NCBI GenBank assembly: GCA_025965195.1
Contig: JAOPXK010000015.1
Span: forward strand, 27,031-91,030
Direction of reading: 5' to 3'
Origin: Marmoricola sp.
Lineage (GTDB): Bacteria > Actinomycetota > Actinomycetes > Propionibacteriales > Nocardioidaceae
DNA length: 64,000 nt
Part shown: positions 40,547 through 48,948 of the stretch, in pieces
Numbering within the stretch: the first letter of the stretch is position 1
Layout of the letters: each line of letters starts with the position of its first letter
The notes under the pieces: model-generated
Databases searched by the model: none
What the model saw: only the letters and a program-made list of their open reading frames with translations
Told to the model about the DNA's origin: nothing
Position numbers and translations under genes: made by a program

Positions 40547-40876
40547 ATGCACGAACTGTCGATCGCCGAGAGCATCGTCGACACCGTCCTCGAGCGGACC
40601 GTGGATCGCCACGTCAGCTTGGTCCGGATCCGGGTCGGCAGGTTGGCGGCGGTCGTCCCCGATGCCCTTTCGTTCTGCTTCGACCTGGCCACGAGTGGTA
40701 CGCCGCTCGAAGGTTGCCGGCTCGAGATCCAGGAGCAGGACGCCCGCGCCCACTGCCGCGACTGCGACACCGAGTTCGTCCTCCCCGACCTGTTCCTGCT
40801 CTGCGCCTGCGGCAGTGCCGACCTCGAGATTCTGGCTGGACGGGAGCTGCAGGTCGCGTCGGTGGAGGTGGAGTGA
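40547..40876 (+). CDS. hypA: Hydrogenase nickel incorporation protein HypA
   Basis: 109 aa from the ATG giving MHELSIAESIVDTVLERT, whose MHE supplies the N-terminal nickel-binding residues. The zinc domain has CRDC as first pair, but the second pair is CAC (FLLCACGSADLEI), so the usual CxxCGS is shortened to CxC or uses only one aligned Cys. HypA delivers nickel to the large subunit together with HypB. It is the first gene of the hydrogenase locus, one base before hypB. The ORF track's longer form is antisense to leuS. Confidence 0.93.
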   Translation: MHELSIAESIVDTVLERTVDRHVSLVRIRVGRLAAVVPDALSFCFDLATSGTPLEGCRLEIQEQDARAHCRDCDTEFVLPDLFLLCACGSADLEILAGRELQVASVEVE

Positions 40877-40877
40877 G

Positions 40878-41633
40878 ATGTGCAGCACCTGCGGATGCGG
40901 ATCCGATGAGGTTCGGGTCACCGACATCGACCATCAGCACGCACATGACCACATGCACAACCACACGCACGACCACACGCACACTGACGACCGGGCCCAC
41001 ACCATCGAGCTCGAGCAGGCGGTGCTGTCACGCAACGACCACCTCGCCGAGCACAACCGGACCTGGCTCGCCGGCCGCAACATCACCGCGATCAACCTGA
41101 TGAGCTCGCCCGGTGCCGGCAAGACCACCCTGCTCGAGCGGACCGTCGCGCTGTGCGACCGCGTGGTCTCGGTCATCGAAGGTGACCAGGAGACACTCTT
41201 CGACGCCCAGCGGATTCGGGCGGCCGGGGCGCGGGCGGTCCAGGTCAACACCGGTGCCGGCTGTCACCTGGACGCCCGGATGGTGCAGCGCGCCCTCGAC
41301 GAGCTGCAGCCCGAGCCGGAGAGCCTCGTCTTCATCGAGAACGTCGGCAACCTCGTCTGTCCGGCCCTGTTCGACCTCGGCGAGCTGACGCGCGTCGTGG
41401 TCATCTCGGTGCCCGAGGGCGACGACAAACCACTGAAGTACCCGCACATGTTCGCGGCCGCGGATCTGGTCGTGGTGAACAAGACCGACCTGTTGCCGTA
41501 CGTCGATTTCGACGTCGACCGGTTGACCCGGGATGCACGTCGGCTGAACCCCGCCGTACAGGTGCTGCCCATCTCGGCCAGAACCGGTGAAAATCTCGAC
41601 AGCTGGCTGACATGGCTCGTCGATAAACCTTGA
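40878..41633 (+). CDS. hypB: Hydrogenase nickel incorporation GTPase HypB
   Basis: 251 aa from the ATG giving MCSTCGCGSDEV. The N-terminal CxxCGC nickel site is present, followed by a histidine-rich stretch (HQHAHDHMHNHTHDHTH) that likely stores or buffers nickel. The GTPase domain has the P-loop SSPGAGKTTLLE, the metal-site region NTGAGCHLDA, ENVGNLVCPALFDLGE and NKTDLLP. HypB uses GTP to load nickel into the large subunit. It starts one base after hypA and ends 134 bases before hhyS. Confidence 0.96.
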   Translation: MCSTCGCGSDEVRVTDIDHQHAHDHMHNHTHDHTHTDDRAHTIELEQAVLSRNDHLAEHNRTWLAGRNITAINLMSSPGAGKTTLLERTVALCDRVVSVIEGDQETLFDAQRIRAAGARAVQVNTGAGCHLDARMVQRALDELQPEPESLVFIENVGNLVCPALFDLGELTRVVVISVPEGDDKPLKYPHMFAAADLVVVNKTDLLPYVDFDVDRLTRDARRLNPAVQVLPISARTGENLDSWLTWLVDKP

Positions 41634-41767
41634 CATCGTCAATCACGTGGGCATCTGATGGAAAAGCAGTACTACCAAGAGGTCAAAATGGCGGCCTCTG
41701 CTCCGTTAGTTTCTGATGCATCCAACAGGGGTCTCCCTCGAGTTGGGCCCCGGAGAGCGGGCGGGCG
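41630..41767 (+). promoter_or_regulatory. hypB-hhyS intergenic region, candidate hydrogenase promoter and palindrome
   Basis: TTGAC-ATC-GTCAA (41630-41642) overlaps the hypB stop. It is a perfect palindrome and includes a TTGACA that could be a -35. A GGAGAG ribosome site precedes the hhyS ATG. At 134 bases this is by far the longest gap in the locus, so hydrogenase structural genes may have their own promoter. No clear -10 was found. Confidence 0.35.
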
Positions 41768-42823
41768 ATGCCCACTGCCGAAGCGATCAAAGCCGAACAG
41801 ACCCTGATCCACGTCCTCTGGATCAACGCCGGCCTCAGCTGCGACGGTGACTCCGTTGCGTTGACCGCGGCCACTCAACCAAGCATTGAAGAGATCGCGC
41901 TCGGCGCCCTCCCGGGCCTGCCGCAGATCGCGGTGCACTGGCCACTGATCGACTTCGAGTGCGGGCCGGCAGGCGGTGCCGACGACTTCCTGGAGTGGTT
42001 CCACAAGGCCGATCGAGGCGAGCTCGAGCCGTTCGTGCTCGTCGTCGAGGGTTCGATCCCGAACGAGAAGCTGCACGACGAGGGCTACTGGTGCGGCTTC
42101 GGCAACAACCCGGACACCGGTCAGCCGATGACGACCAGCGAGTGGCTCGACCGGCTCACGCCCAAGGCCACTGCCGTCGTTGCGGTCGGCACCTGCGCGA
42201 CGTACGGCGGCATCCACGCGATGGCCGGCAACCCCACCGGCGCGATGGGCGTTCCGGACTACCTCGGCTGGGACTGGAAGTCGAAGGCCGGGATCCCGAT
42301 CGTGTGCGTGCCCGGTTGCCCGATCCAGCCAGACAACCTGTCGGAGACGCTGACCTACCTTCTCTACATGGCGACCGGCCAGGCCCCGATGATCCCGCTC
42401 GATGACGAGCTTCGGCCCGCGTGGCTCTTCGGCAGCACCGTGCACGAAGGCTGTGACCGCGCCGGCTACTACGAGCAGTCCGACTTCGCGACGGAGTACG
42501 GCTCGCCGAAGTGCATCGTCAAGCTCGGCTGCTGGGGACCGGTAGTGAAGTGCAACGTCCCCAAGCGTGGCTGGATCAACGGTGTCGGAGGTTGCCCCAA
42601 CGTGGGCGGCATCTGCATCGGGTGCACGATGCCCGGCTTCCCGGACAAGTTCATGCCGTTCATGGACGAGCCACCGGGTGGCAAGTTGTCGACCACCGCC
42701 GTGATGCCGTACGGGAAGACGATCAAGCGCCTGCGCGCCATGACCACTCAGACGCTGAACAAGGAGCCCCAGTGGCGCTCCGACGGCGACCAACTGACCA
42801 CCGGCGCCCGCCGTACCTGGTGA
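41768..42823 (+). CDS. hhyS: Group 1h (group 5-type) [NiFe] hydrogenase small subunit
   Basis: 351 aa. There is no Tat signal; the N-terminus goes straight into LIHVLWINAGLSCDGDSVAL. The proximal cluster motif reads CDGD where most small subunits have CxxC, matching the Asp-ligated [4Fe-4S] cluster described for the Ralstonia actinobacterial-type hydrogenase. Further clusters are served by GTCATYGG, CVPGCPIQPDN, HEGCDR and CWGPVVKCNVPKRGWINGVGGCPNVGGICIGC. With HhyL it oxidises H2 at very low concentration. Cell position is cytosolic or membrane-attached; no transmembrane anchor is visible. Confidence 0.95.
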   Translation: MPTAEAIKAEQTLIHVLWINAGLSCDGDSVALTAATQPSIEEIALGALPGLPQIAVHWPLIDFECGPAGGADDFLEWFHKADRGELEPFVLVVEGSIPNEKLHDEGYWCGFGNNPDTGQPMTTSEWLDRLTPKATAVVAVGTCATYGGIHAMAGNPTGAMGVPDYLGWDWKSKAGIPIVCVPGCPIQPDNLSETLTYLLYMATGQAPMIPLDDELRPAWLFGSTVHEGCDRAGYYEQSDFATEYGSPKCIVKLGCWGPVVKCNVPKRGWINGVGGCPNVGGICIGCTMPGFPDKFMPFMDEPPGGKLSTTAVMPYGKTIKRLRAMTTQTLNKEPQWRSDGDQLTTGARRTW

Positions 42824-42845
42824 CGGAAGAGAAGGCAACGATCAC

Positions 42846-44639
42846 ATGACATCGACCATTCCGAACCCGAGCACGTTCGAGACAGACGCAAACGGCCTTA
42901 CCGACATGGCGTGGGACCCGATCACCCGCATCGTCGGAAGTCTGGGGATCTACACCAAGATCGACTTCAAGCAGAAGACCGTCGTCGAGTGCAAGAGCAC
43001 CTCGTCGATCTTCCGCGGCTACTCGATCTTCATGAAGGGCAAGGACCCTCGCGACGCCCACTTCATCACCAGCCGGATCTGCGGGATCTGTGGCGACAAC
43101 CACGCCACCTGCTCGTGTTACGCGCAGAACATGGCGTACGGCGTGAAGCCGCCGCCGCTCGGTGAGTGGATCGTCAACCTCGGCGAAGCCGCGGAGTACA
43201 TGTTCGACCACAACATCTTCCAGGAGAACCTGGTCGGCGTGGACTACTGCGAGCGGATGGTCGCCGAGACCAACCCGGGAGTCCTCGAGCTGGCGAACAA
43301 CACCGAGGCTCCGCACGCGGACGCCCATGGCTACCGGACCATCGGCGACATCATGCGGTCGCTGAACCCGTTCACCGGCGAGTTCTACCGCGAGGCGTTG
43401 CAGGTCAGTCGCTGGACCCGCGAGATGTTCTGCCTGATGGAGGGCCGGCACGTGCACCCGTCGACGCTCTACCCGGGCGGGGTCGGCACGGTCGCGACCA
43501 TCCAGCTGATGACCGACTACATCACCCGGCTGATGCGCTACGTGGAGTTCATGAAGAAGGTCGTGCCCATGCACGACGACCTCTTCGACTTCTTCTACCA
43601 GGCGCTTCCCGGTTACGAGGAGGTCGGCAACCGCCGCATCCTGCTCGCCTGCTGGGGTTCCTTCCAGGACCCCGACCACTGCAACTTCGACTACAAGGAC
43701 ATGACCAACTGGGGTCGCGCCATGTACGTCACCCCGGGCGTCGTGGTTGACGGCAAGCTCGTCACCACCGACCTGGTCGAGATCAACCTCGGCATCCGGA
43801 TCCTGCTCGGCTCGTCGTACTACGACGACTGGGAGGACCAGGAGGTCTTCGTCAGGAACGACCCCCTCGGGAACCCGGTTGACCGCCGGCACCCGTGGAA
43901 CCAGCACACCAATCCCAAGCCGCAGAAGCGCGACCTGGACAACAAGTACAGCTGGGTGATGTCACCACGCTGGTTCGACGGCAAGGACTACCTCGCCCTA
44001 GACACCGGGGGCGGACCGCTCGCACGGCTGTGGTCGACCGCCCTCGCCGGTCTGGTCGACATCGGTTACGTGCAGTCGACCGGGACCTCGGTGAAGATCA
44101 ACCTTCCGAAGACGGCTCTGAAGGGACCTGTCGAGTTCGAGTGGAAGATTCCCCAGTGGAGCAACACGATCGAGCGCAACCGGGCCCGCACCTACTTCCA
44201 GGCGTACGCCGCGGCATGCGCGCTGCACTTCGCCGAGAAGGCACTGGTGGAGATCCGCGCCGGGCGGACGAAGACCTGGGAGAAGTTCACCGTTCCCGAT
44301 CAGGGCATCGGGTGTGGCTTCACCGAAGCCGTCCGCGGAGTGCTCTCGCACCACCTCGTGATCCGCGACGGCAAGATCGCGAACTACCACCCCTACCCGC
44401 CCACCCCCTGGAACGCCAACCCTCGTGACGTCTACGGCACGCCCGGCCCCTACGAGGACGCCGTGCAAGGCCAGCCGATCTTCGAGGAGAACGACCGGGA
44501 GCACTTCAAGGGCATCGACATCATGCGGACGGTGCGAAGTTTCGACCCGTGCCTGCCCTGCGGGGTCCACATGTACCTCGGCGAAGGAAAGAAGCTCGAG
44601 CGGCTGCATACGCCGACTCAGTCCGCCGGCGTCGAGTAG
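42846..44639 (+). CDS. hhyL: Group 1h [NiFe] hydrogenase large subunit
   Basis: 597 aa. The L1 motif RICGICGDNHATCS (near residue 77) and the L2 motif SFDPCLPCGVHMY (near 570) hold the four cysteines of the NiFe site. About 20 residues follow the final His (MYLGEGKKLERLHTPTQSAGVE), the tail expected to be removed by a maturation endopeptidase, which is encoded downstream. Length and L2 wording fit the high-affinity actinobacterial group that oxidises atmospheric H2 during starvation. It starts 22 bases after hhyS. Confidence 0.96.
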   Translation: MTSTIPNPSTFETDANGLTDMAWDPITRIVGSLGIYTKIDFKQKTVVECKSTSSIFRGYSIFMKGKDPRDAHFITSRICGICGDNHATCSCYAQNMAYGVKPPPLGEWIVNLGEAAEYMFDHNIFQENLVGVDYCERMVAETNPGVLELANNTEAPHADAHGYRTIGDIMRSLNPFTGEFYREALQVSRWTREMFCLMEGRHVHPSTLYPGGVGTVATIQLMTDYITRLMRYVEFMKKVVPMHDDLFDFFYQALPGYEEVGNRRILLACWGSFQDPDHCNFDYKDMTNWGRAMYVTPGVVVDGKLVTTDLVEINLGIRILLGSSYYDDWEDQEVFVRNDPLGNPVDRRHPWNQHTNPKPQKRDLDNKYSWVMSPRWFDGKDYLALDTGGGPLARLWSTALAGLVDIGYVQSTGTSVKINLPKTALKGPVEFEWKIPQWSNTIERNRARTYFQAYAAACALHFAEKALVEIRAGRTKTWEKFTVPDQGIGCGFTEAVRGVLSHHLVIRDGKIANYHPYPPTPWNANPRDVYGTPGPYEDAVQGQPIFEENDREHFKGIDIMRTVRSFDPCLPCGVHMYLGEGKKLERLHTPTQSAGVE

Positions 44640-44645
44640 GTCCGG

Positions 44646-45578
44646 ATGCCGACAGCGAATCTCGATCCCGCTCCCCGGGACCTGCACGCCACCGGCGAGC
44701 GGATCGAGACGGTACTTGAGGCATGCTCGAGCGGAGCACCTTCGTCCCCTGCCGTTGCCCGTGGCCGGGCCGAGGAGCTCGTCGGGCTGGTCACCGACCT
44801 CTACGGCTCCGGCCTGGAGCGGATTCTCGATCTGTTCTACGAGGAAGGCCATCTCGACGAGGCGATGCTGAACCGGCTGGCCGGTGACGACCTGGTCTCG
44901 GGCCTGCTGCTGGTGCACGGCCTGCATCCGCACTCGATCGGGCAACGGGTGGAGGCGGCGCTGGAGAGCGTGCGCCCCTACCTCGGCTCCCACGGCGGCG
45001 ACGTGGAGCTCATCGACGTCCGAGACGACGGCACCGTCAAGCTGCGGCTGCTCGGGAGCTGTGACGGCTGTCCGTCCTCCTCCGTCACGCTGAAGCTCGC
45101 GGTTGAGGGTGCGATCGAGGCAGCAGCGCCCGAGGTGCACACGATCGAGGTCGAGGAGCCGCCGAGCGATGACGGGCTGATTTCGGTCGCATCGCTGAGA
45201 AGTCGGCTGGAGATGGACGGCTCCGCACCCGGTCGCTGGCTGCCGATCCCCGAGCTTGCCGACCTCGCCGACGGTGCCGTCCGATCGGTGACGGCTGGCG
45301 GTGAGGCGCTGCTGGCCTGTCGCTCCGGTGCGGACCTGTTCGCGTTCCGCAACTCGTGCGCACGCTGCGGCTCGGCGCTCGATGAGGCCACGCTCGGACG
45401 CCGACTCGGCGGCGCCGCCGGTCAGCCACTGCTGCGCTGCCCGACATGCGGCGTGCACTACGACGTACGTCGTGCCGGAGCGTGTCTCGACCAGCCCGAG
45501 CTTCACCTGGACCCGCTGCCCCTCGTCTTCGAGGCCGGGATCCCGTCGGTGGCCCTGCCGAAGGAGGCGGTCGGATGA
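44646..45578 (+). CDS. NifU C-terminal domain fused to a Rieske-like four-cysteine domain
   Basis: 310 aa, six bases after hhyL. Residues ~1-95 are helical with no known motif. Residues ~98-168 form a NifU C-terminal domain (VRPYLGSHGGDVELIDV, then GSCDGCPSSSVTLKLAVEGAI with the CxxC). Residues ~205-290 look like a Rieske fold (LFAFRNSCARCGSAL, LLRCPTCGVHYDVRRAG), but the normal CxH/CxxH is replaced by CARC and CPTC, 23 residues apart, so it may bind Zn, a mononuclear iron or an all-Cys cluster. It could deliver Fe-S clusters to, or take electrons from, the hydrogenase. Comparable proteins occur in other group 1h loci. Confidence 0.85.
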   Translation: MPTANLDPAPRDLHATGERIETVLEACSSGAPSSPAVARGRAEELVGLVTDLYGSGLERILDLFYEEGHLDEAMLNRLAGDDLVSGLLLVHGLHPHSIGQRVEAALESVRPYLGSHGGDVELIDVRDDGTVKLRLLGSCDGCPSSSVTLKLAVEGAIEAAAPEVHTIEVEEPPSDDGLISVASLRSRLEMDGSAPGRWLPIPELADLADGAVRSVTAGGEALLACRSGADLFAFRNSCARCGSALDEATLGRRLGGAAGQPLLRCPTCGVHYDVRRAGACLDQPELHLDPLPLVFEAGIPSVALPKEAVG

Positions 45579-46246
45579 GCGACCCGACCGGCTTCCCGGC
45601 CGGATCTCCGCTGGCAACCCTGCGCCGGATCAGCACCCGGCCACGACCGGCTGCCAACGAGGTGCCCGAAGAGCGCTGCGACATGTGCGCGGAGCCGGTC
45701 CCGGAGGAACACGGGCACGTGGTGGACCTCAACAGCCGCAGGCTGATGTGCAGCTGTCGGGGCTGCTACCTGCTGTTCACCGCCGACAACGCCGAGTTGC
45801 GCTTCCGGGCGGTGCCGGACCGCTACCTCCACTTTCCGGGCTTCGTCTTCACCACCGCCGACTGGGACTCCCTGCAGATCCCGGTCGGCCTCGCGTTCTG
45901 CTTCCGCAACTCGGTCCAGAAGGAGATGGTGGTCTTCTACCCCAGTCCTGCCGGCGCCACCGAGTCCGACCTGCCGATGGCCGCGTGGGAAACCATGCTG
46001 GCGTCCAACCCGGATCTCGCCCAGGTCCGTGACGACGTCGAGGCACTGCTGGTGCACCGCAATGACGACGGCGAGTTCAGCTGTCACATCGTCCCGATCG
46101 ACGCCTGCTACGCGTTGGTCGGCACGATGCGCAACACCTGGCGTGGCTTCGACGGCGGCCAGGAGGCGCGTGCTGCATTGGCCGACTTCTTCGACGACGT
46201 CGACCGACGGAGCCGGCCGGCGAAACCCGTCGGTGATGCTCAATGA
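45575..46246 (+). CDS. Hydrogenase-locus DUF5947 family protein
   Basis: 223 aa; its ATG overlaps the preceding stop (ATGA). The N-terminal region carries CDMCAEPVPEEHGH and LMCSCRGCYLLF, five cysteines and nearby His that look like a zinc or Fe-S site. The rest (LHFPGFVFTTADWDSLQIPVGLAFCFRNS) is beta-rich. I recall this as DUF5947, found beside group 1h hydrogenases in actinobacteria. No transmembrane segment or catalytic motif is apparent. A structural or maturation role for the hydrogenase is inferred only from gene linkage. Confidence 0.8.
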   Translation: MSDPTGFPAGSPLATLRRISTRPRPAANEVPEERCDMCAEPVPEEHGHVVDLNSRRLMCSCRGCYLLFTADNAELRFRAVPDRYLHFPGFVFTTADWDSLQIPVGLAFCFRNSVQKEMVVFYPSPAGATESDLPMAAWETMLASNPDLAQVRDDVEALLVHRNDDGEFSCHIVPIDACYALVGTMRNTWRGFDGGQEARAALADFFDDVDRRSRPAKPVGDAQ

Positions 46247-46902
46247 GTGACTGGACGTTCACCGTCCGCGAGGTCGTCGCCGAGCCGTATGCCGCCGTAC
46301 CCCAGCTGACCGCTCGGCTCCGGATCGAGGAGACGACCGGGCAGGTCGTGCACGCCATCGCGCTGCGCTGCCAGGTGCGGATCGAGCCGCAACGTCGTGG
46401 TTACAGCGCCCAGGAGGAGAAGGACCTGCAGGGCCTGTTCGGCAACCGGGAGCGCTGGTCGGACACGTTGCGGCCGTTCCTGTGGATGCAGGCCAACGCG
46501 ACTGTGCAGGGGTTCACCGACAGCACCGACGTGGATCTGCCACTGCCCTGCACCTACGACTTCGACGTGATCGGCTCGCGCTACCTGCACGCGCTGAAGG
46601 AAGGCGCGGTCCCGATCGAGCTGATGTTCTCGGGCACCATCTTCACCAAGGGCAGCAACGGCTTCGGCATCGAGCAGGTCCCCTGGAACTGCGATGCGCG
46701 CAACGAGATGCCCGTCACCGTCTGGCGCCAGCTGATGGAGACCTACTACGCCGGCTCGGGTTGGCTGCGGATGGACCACGACAGCATCAGTGCGCTGGCC
46801 GACTACCGCTCCCGGCACGGGCTGATCTCCTGGGAGGAGACCGTCGCCCGGCTGCTGCTGACCGATGACCTCTCAGCCATCGAGGGCGGTGGTGGCGCAT
46901 GA
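46243..46902 (+). CDS. Hydrogenase-locus DUF6084 family protein
   Basis: 219 aa, overlapping the DUF5947 stop (ATGA). It begins WTFTVREVVAEPYAAVPQLTARLRIEE and continues with alternating beta-type segments (IALRCQVRIEPQRRGYS, DVDLPLPCTYDFDVIGSRYL, ELMFSGTIF). I recall this as DUF6084. No membrane segment, signal peptide or cofactor motif is visible; two cysteines are isolated. It is always read together with DUF5947 and the 462-aa protein here through four-base overlaps, which suggests these three are made in fixed ratio, perhaps as a complex. Confidence 0.78.
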   Translation: MSDWTFTVREVVAEPYAAVPQLTARLRIEETTGQVVHAIALRCQVRIEPQRRGYSAQEEKDLQGLFGNRERWSDTLRPFLWMQANATVQGFTDSTDVDLPLPCTYDFDVIGSRYLHALKEGAVPIELMFSGTIFTKGSNGFGIEQVPWNCDARNEMPVTVWRQLMETYYAGSGWLRMDHDSISALADYRSRHGLISWEETVARLLLTDDLSAIEGGGGA

Positions 46903-48287
46903 GCGCCGGCCTCGCACGCACCCGCGCGGTCGCCGACGCCGTGCTCTACGAGGGTTACCTGCTCTATCCGTATCGCGCCAGCTCGAGCAAGAACCGGTCG
47001 CGCTGGCAGTTCGGCGTCCTCGGACCAGCGGGCGCGACGGAGGCCGGTTTCGGCGAGCCGGCCTCGATGCGGCTGCAGACGGTCACGACCGCTCCCGCAC
47101 CGGACGCGTCGATCACGGTGCACGTCCGCTTCCTCCAGCTCCAGTCCCGCCAGGTCCACGACGCTGCGGGTACTGCGGTGGCCGAGCTGCCGATCGCCGA
47201 TCCGGCTGCCCCCCGCACCGAGCTGACCTGGGACGAAGCCGTCGAGTGTGAGGTCGAGATCCGGTTACCGGGTGCCGCCTTGACCGCAGGGGTCAGCGAG
47301 CCGATCGTCGTCGCGGCCGGAGAGGACAGCGAGCCGATCCTGGGCGCCGCAGGTGTCGAGGCCGGTCGGGTCGCGCGGCGGCGGTGGCCACTCGCTGCCG
47401 AGCTGACCGCGTCCCTGGTCGTGCACGGGCGGTACGCCGTACTCGACATCGAGGTGCGCAACACCCACGGGGCCGTCCCGCTGGACCGGGATGATGCGAT
47501 CCGGCACTCCCTGATCGGCACCCATCTGATCGCCGAGGCCGATGGTCTGGAGTTCGTCTCGCTGACCGATCCACCCGACGATGCAGCCGACCTCGTTGCC
47601 CGGCAGCATCAGGACCGGTGCTGGCCGATGCTGGCCGGCGCGCCCGGGGACACCGATCTGCTGCTCGGGTCGCCGATCATCCTCTCCGACTACCCGGAGA
47701 TCGCCGGCGAGAGCGCCGGCTCGCTCTTCGACGCGACCGAGATCGACGAGATCCTGACGTTGCGGGTGATGACGATGACCGACGCGGAGAAGGCCGAAGC
47801 CCGGGCAACCGACCCGCGTGCGGCCGAGATCATCGACCGGTGCGACGGCCTCTCACCGGAGGAGCTTCAGCTCATGCACGGGATCAACCGCAACCCGCAC
47901 GACCTGGCACCGACCTCCTTCGACACCGGTGACGTGCCCTGGTGGTCACCGGAGGAGGACGCGAGCGTCCGGCCCGGACTCGACTCGGTGCTGATCGACG
48001 GTGTGAGCGTCGCTCGCGACAGTCTCGTCCGGGTGCATCCCGGTCGCCGGGCGGATGCCCAGGACCTGTTCTTCGCCGACCAGGTGGCCCGGGTGACAGC
48101 CGTGCTCTCCGACGTCGACGGTGGGACCCACGTTGCCCTGGTGCTGGTCGATGACCCTGCCGCCGACCTGCATGACCTCGCCGGGCGCTACTGGTACTTC
48201 GCACCCGACGAGCTCGAGCCGCTGTCACCGGAAGCTGCACGAAGCGAAACGACCGAAACCACACTCAGAGAGGAGAACAGCCAATGA
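46899..48287 (+). CDS. Hydrogenase-locus protein of unknown function, 462 aa
   Basis: Overlaps the DUF6084 stop by four bases. Starts TRAVADAVLYEGYLLYPYRASSSKNRSRWQFG. The middle holds beta-rich stretches (SITVHVRFLQLQ, LVVHGRYAVLDIEVRN) and a helical region (VMTMTDAEKAEARATDPRAAEIIDRCDGLSPEELQLMHG). The C-terminus has an SH3-like look (DSLVRVHPGRRADAQDLFFADQVARVTAVLSDVDG). No named family comes to mind; similar proteins exist in other actinobacterial group 1h loci as I recall. No Cys cluster or transmembrane helix is visible. Function unknown. Confidence 0.78.
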   Translation: MSAGLARTRAVADAVLYEGYLLYPYRASSSKNRSRWQFGVLGPAGATEAGFGEPASMRLQTVTTAPAPDASITVHVRFLQLQSRQVHDAAGTAVAELPIADPAAPRTELTWDEAVECEVEIRLPGAALTAGVSEPIVVAAGEDSEPILGAAGVEAGRVARRRWPLAAELTASLVVHGRYAVLDIEVRNTHGAVPLDRDDAIRHSLIGTHLIAEADGLEFVSLTDPPDDAADLVARQHQDRCWPMLAGAPGDTDLLLGSPIILSDYPEIAGESAGSLFDATEIDEILTLRVMTMTDAEKAEARATDPRAAEIIDRCDGLSPEELQLMHGINRNPHDLAPTSFDTGDVPWWSPEEDASVRPGLDSVLIDGVSVARDSLVRVHPGRRADAQDLFFADQVARVTAVLSDVDGGTHVALVLVDDPAADLHDLAGRYWYFAPDELEPLSPEAARSETTETTLREENSQ

Positions 48288-48403
48288 GGGTCCTGGGAAT
48301 TATCACGGTCACTGTCATCGGCGTGGTCGTCGTCATCGGCCTCGTCGTCGCAGTCATGTCGGTATCCGACTTCAAGCGCTATCTGCGGATCCGCCAGATG
48401 TAG
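48284..48403 (+). CDS. 39-aa single-helix membrane peptide of the hydrogenase locus (DUF6893-like)
   Basis: Too short for the ORF track. It has AGAGAGGAG upstream and its ATG overlaps the 462-aa gene's stop (ATGA). The product is one hydrophobic helix (MRVLGIITVTVIGVVVVIGL and on to about residue 26) followed by a basic tail (FKRYLRIRQM). I recall such peptides as DUF6893 in group 1h loci. HhyS and HhyL have no anchor of their own, so a membrane tether is an attractive role, but it is inference. Confidence 0.8.
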   Translation: MRVLGIITVTVIGVVVVIGLVVAVMSVSDFKRYLRIRQM

Positions 48404-48443
48404 GTCGCGGTCACGACGACGAGAAGAGATGAGGCAAGGACAC

Positions 48444-48947
48444 ATGGCTGACCTGACCCCACGGATCCTGGTCGCCGGCATCGGCAACATCTTCCTCGGA
48501 GATGACGGGTTCGGCCCCGAGGTGGTCCGCCGGCTCGCGAGCGAGCAGCTGCCTGAAGAGGTGCACGTGGTCGACTACGGGATTCGGGGCATGCATCTGG
48601 CCTACGACCTGCTCGGCGAGTACGACGCGCTGGTGCTCGTCGACGCGCTGCCGTCTCGGGAGGAGCCCGGAGCGGTGGTCGTTCTCGAGGTGACCGAGGA
48701 CGACCTGCCCCGGGAGGCCGACCTCGATGCCCATGACATGAACCCGGTCGCGGTGCTCGTCAGCTTGCGGCAGCTGGGCGGCACCCTCCCCCCGACGTAC
48801 GTCGTCGGAGCCGGGCCAGCAGTCCTCGACGAGGGCATCGGACTGAGCCCCGAGCTGGAGGCGGCCGTTCCCGAAGCCGTCCGAACCGTCCTCGCGCTGA
48901 TCGCGGAGCACGTCCGCCATGACGCAGTCGCGGCTGGAAGGAGCTGA
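48444..48947 (+). CDS. hupD: Hydrogenase maturation protease (HupD/HyaD family)
   Basis: 167 aa from the ATG giving MADLTPRILVAGIGNIFLGDDGFGPEVVRRL, preceded by AAGGA; an earlier ATG adds five residues. The metal-binding motif GIGNIFLGDDGFG with its Asp/Glu, and the later DALPSREEPG and DAHDMNPV, match the endopeptidases that cut the C-terminal tail of the large subunit after nickel insertion. HhyL in this locus has exactly such a tail. Confidence 0.93.
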   Translation: MADLTPRILVAGIGNIFLGDDGFGPEVVRRLASEQLPEEVHVVDYGIRGMHLAYDLLGEYDALVLVDALPSREEPGAVVVLEVTEDDLPREADLDAHDMNPVAVLVSLRQLGGTLPPTYVVGAGPAVLDEGIGLSPELEAAVPEAVRTVLALIAEHVRHDAVAAGRS

Positions 48948-48948
48948 C

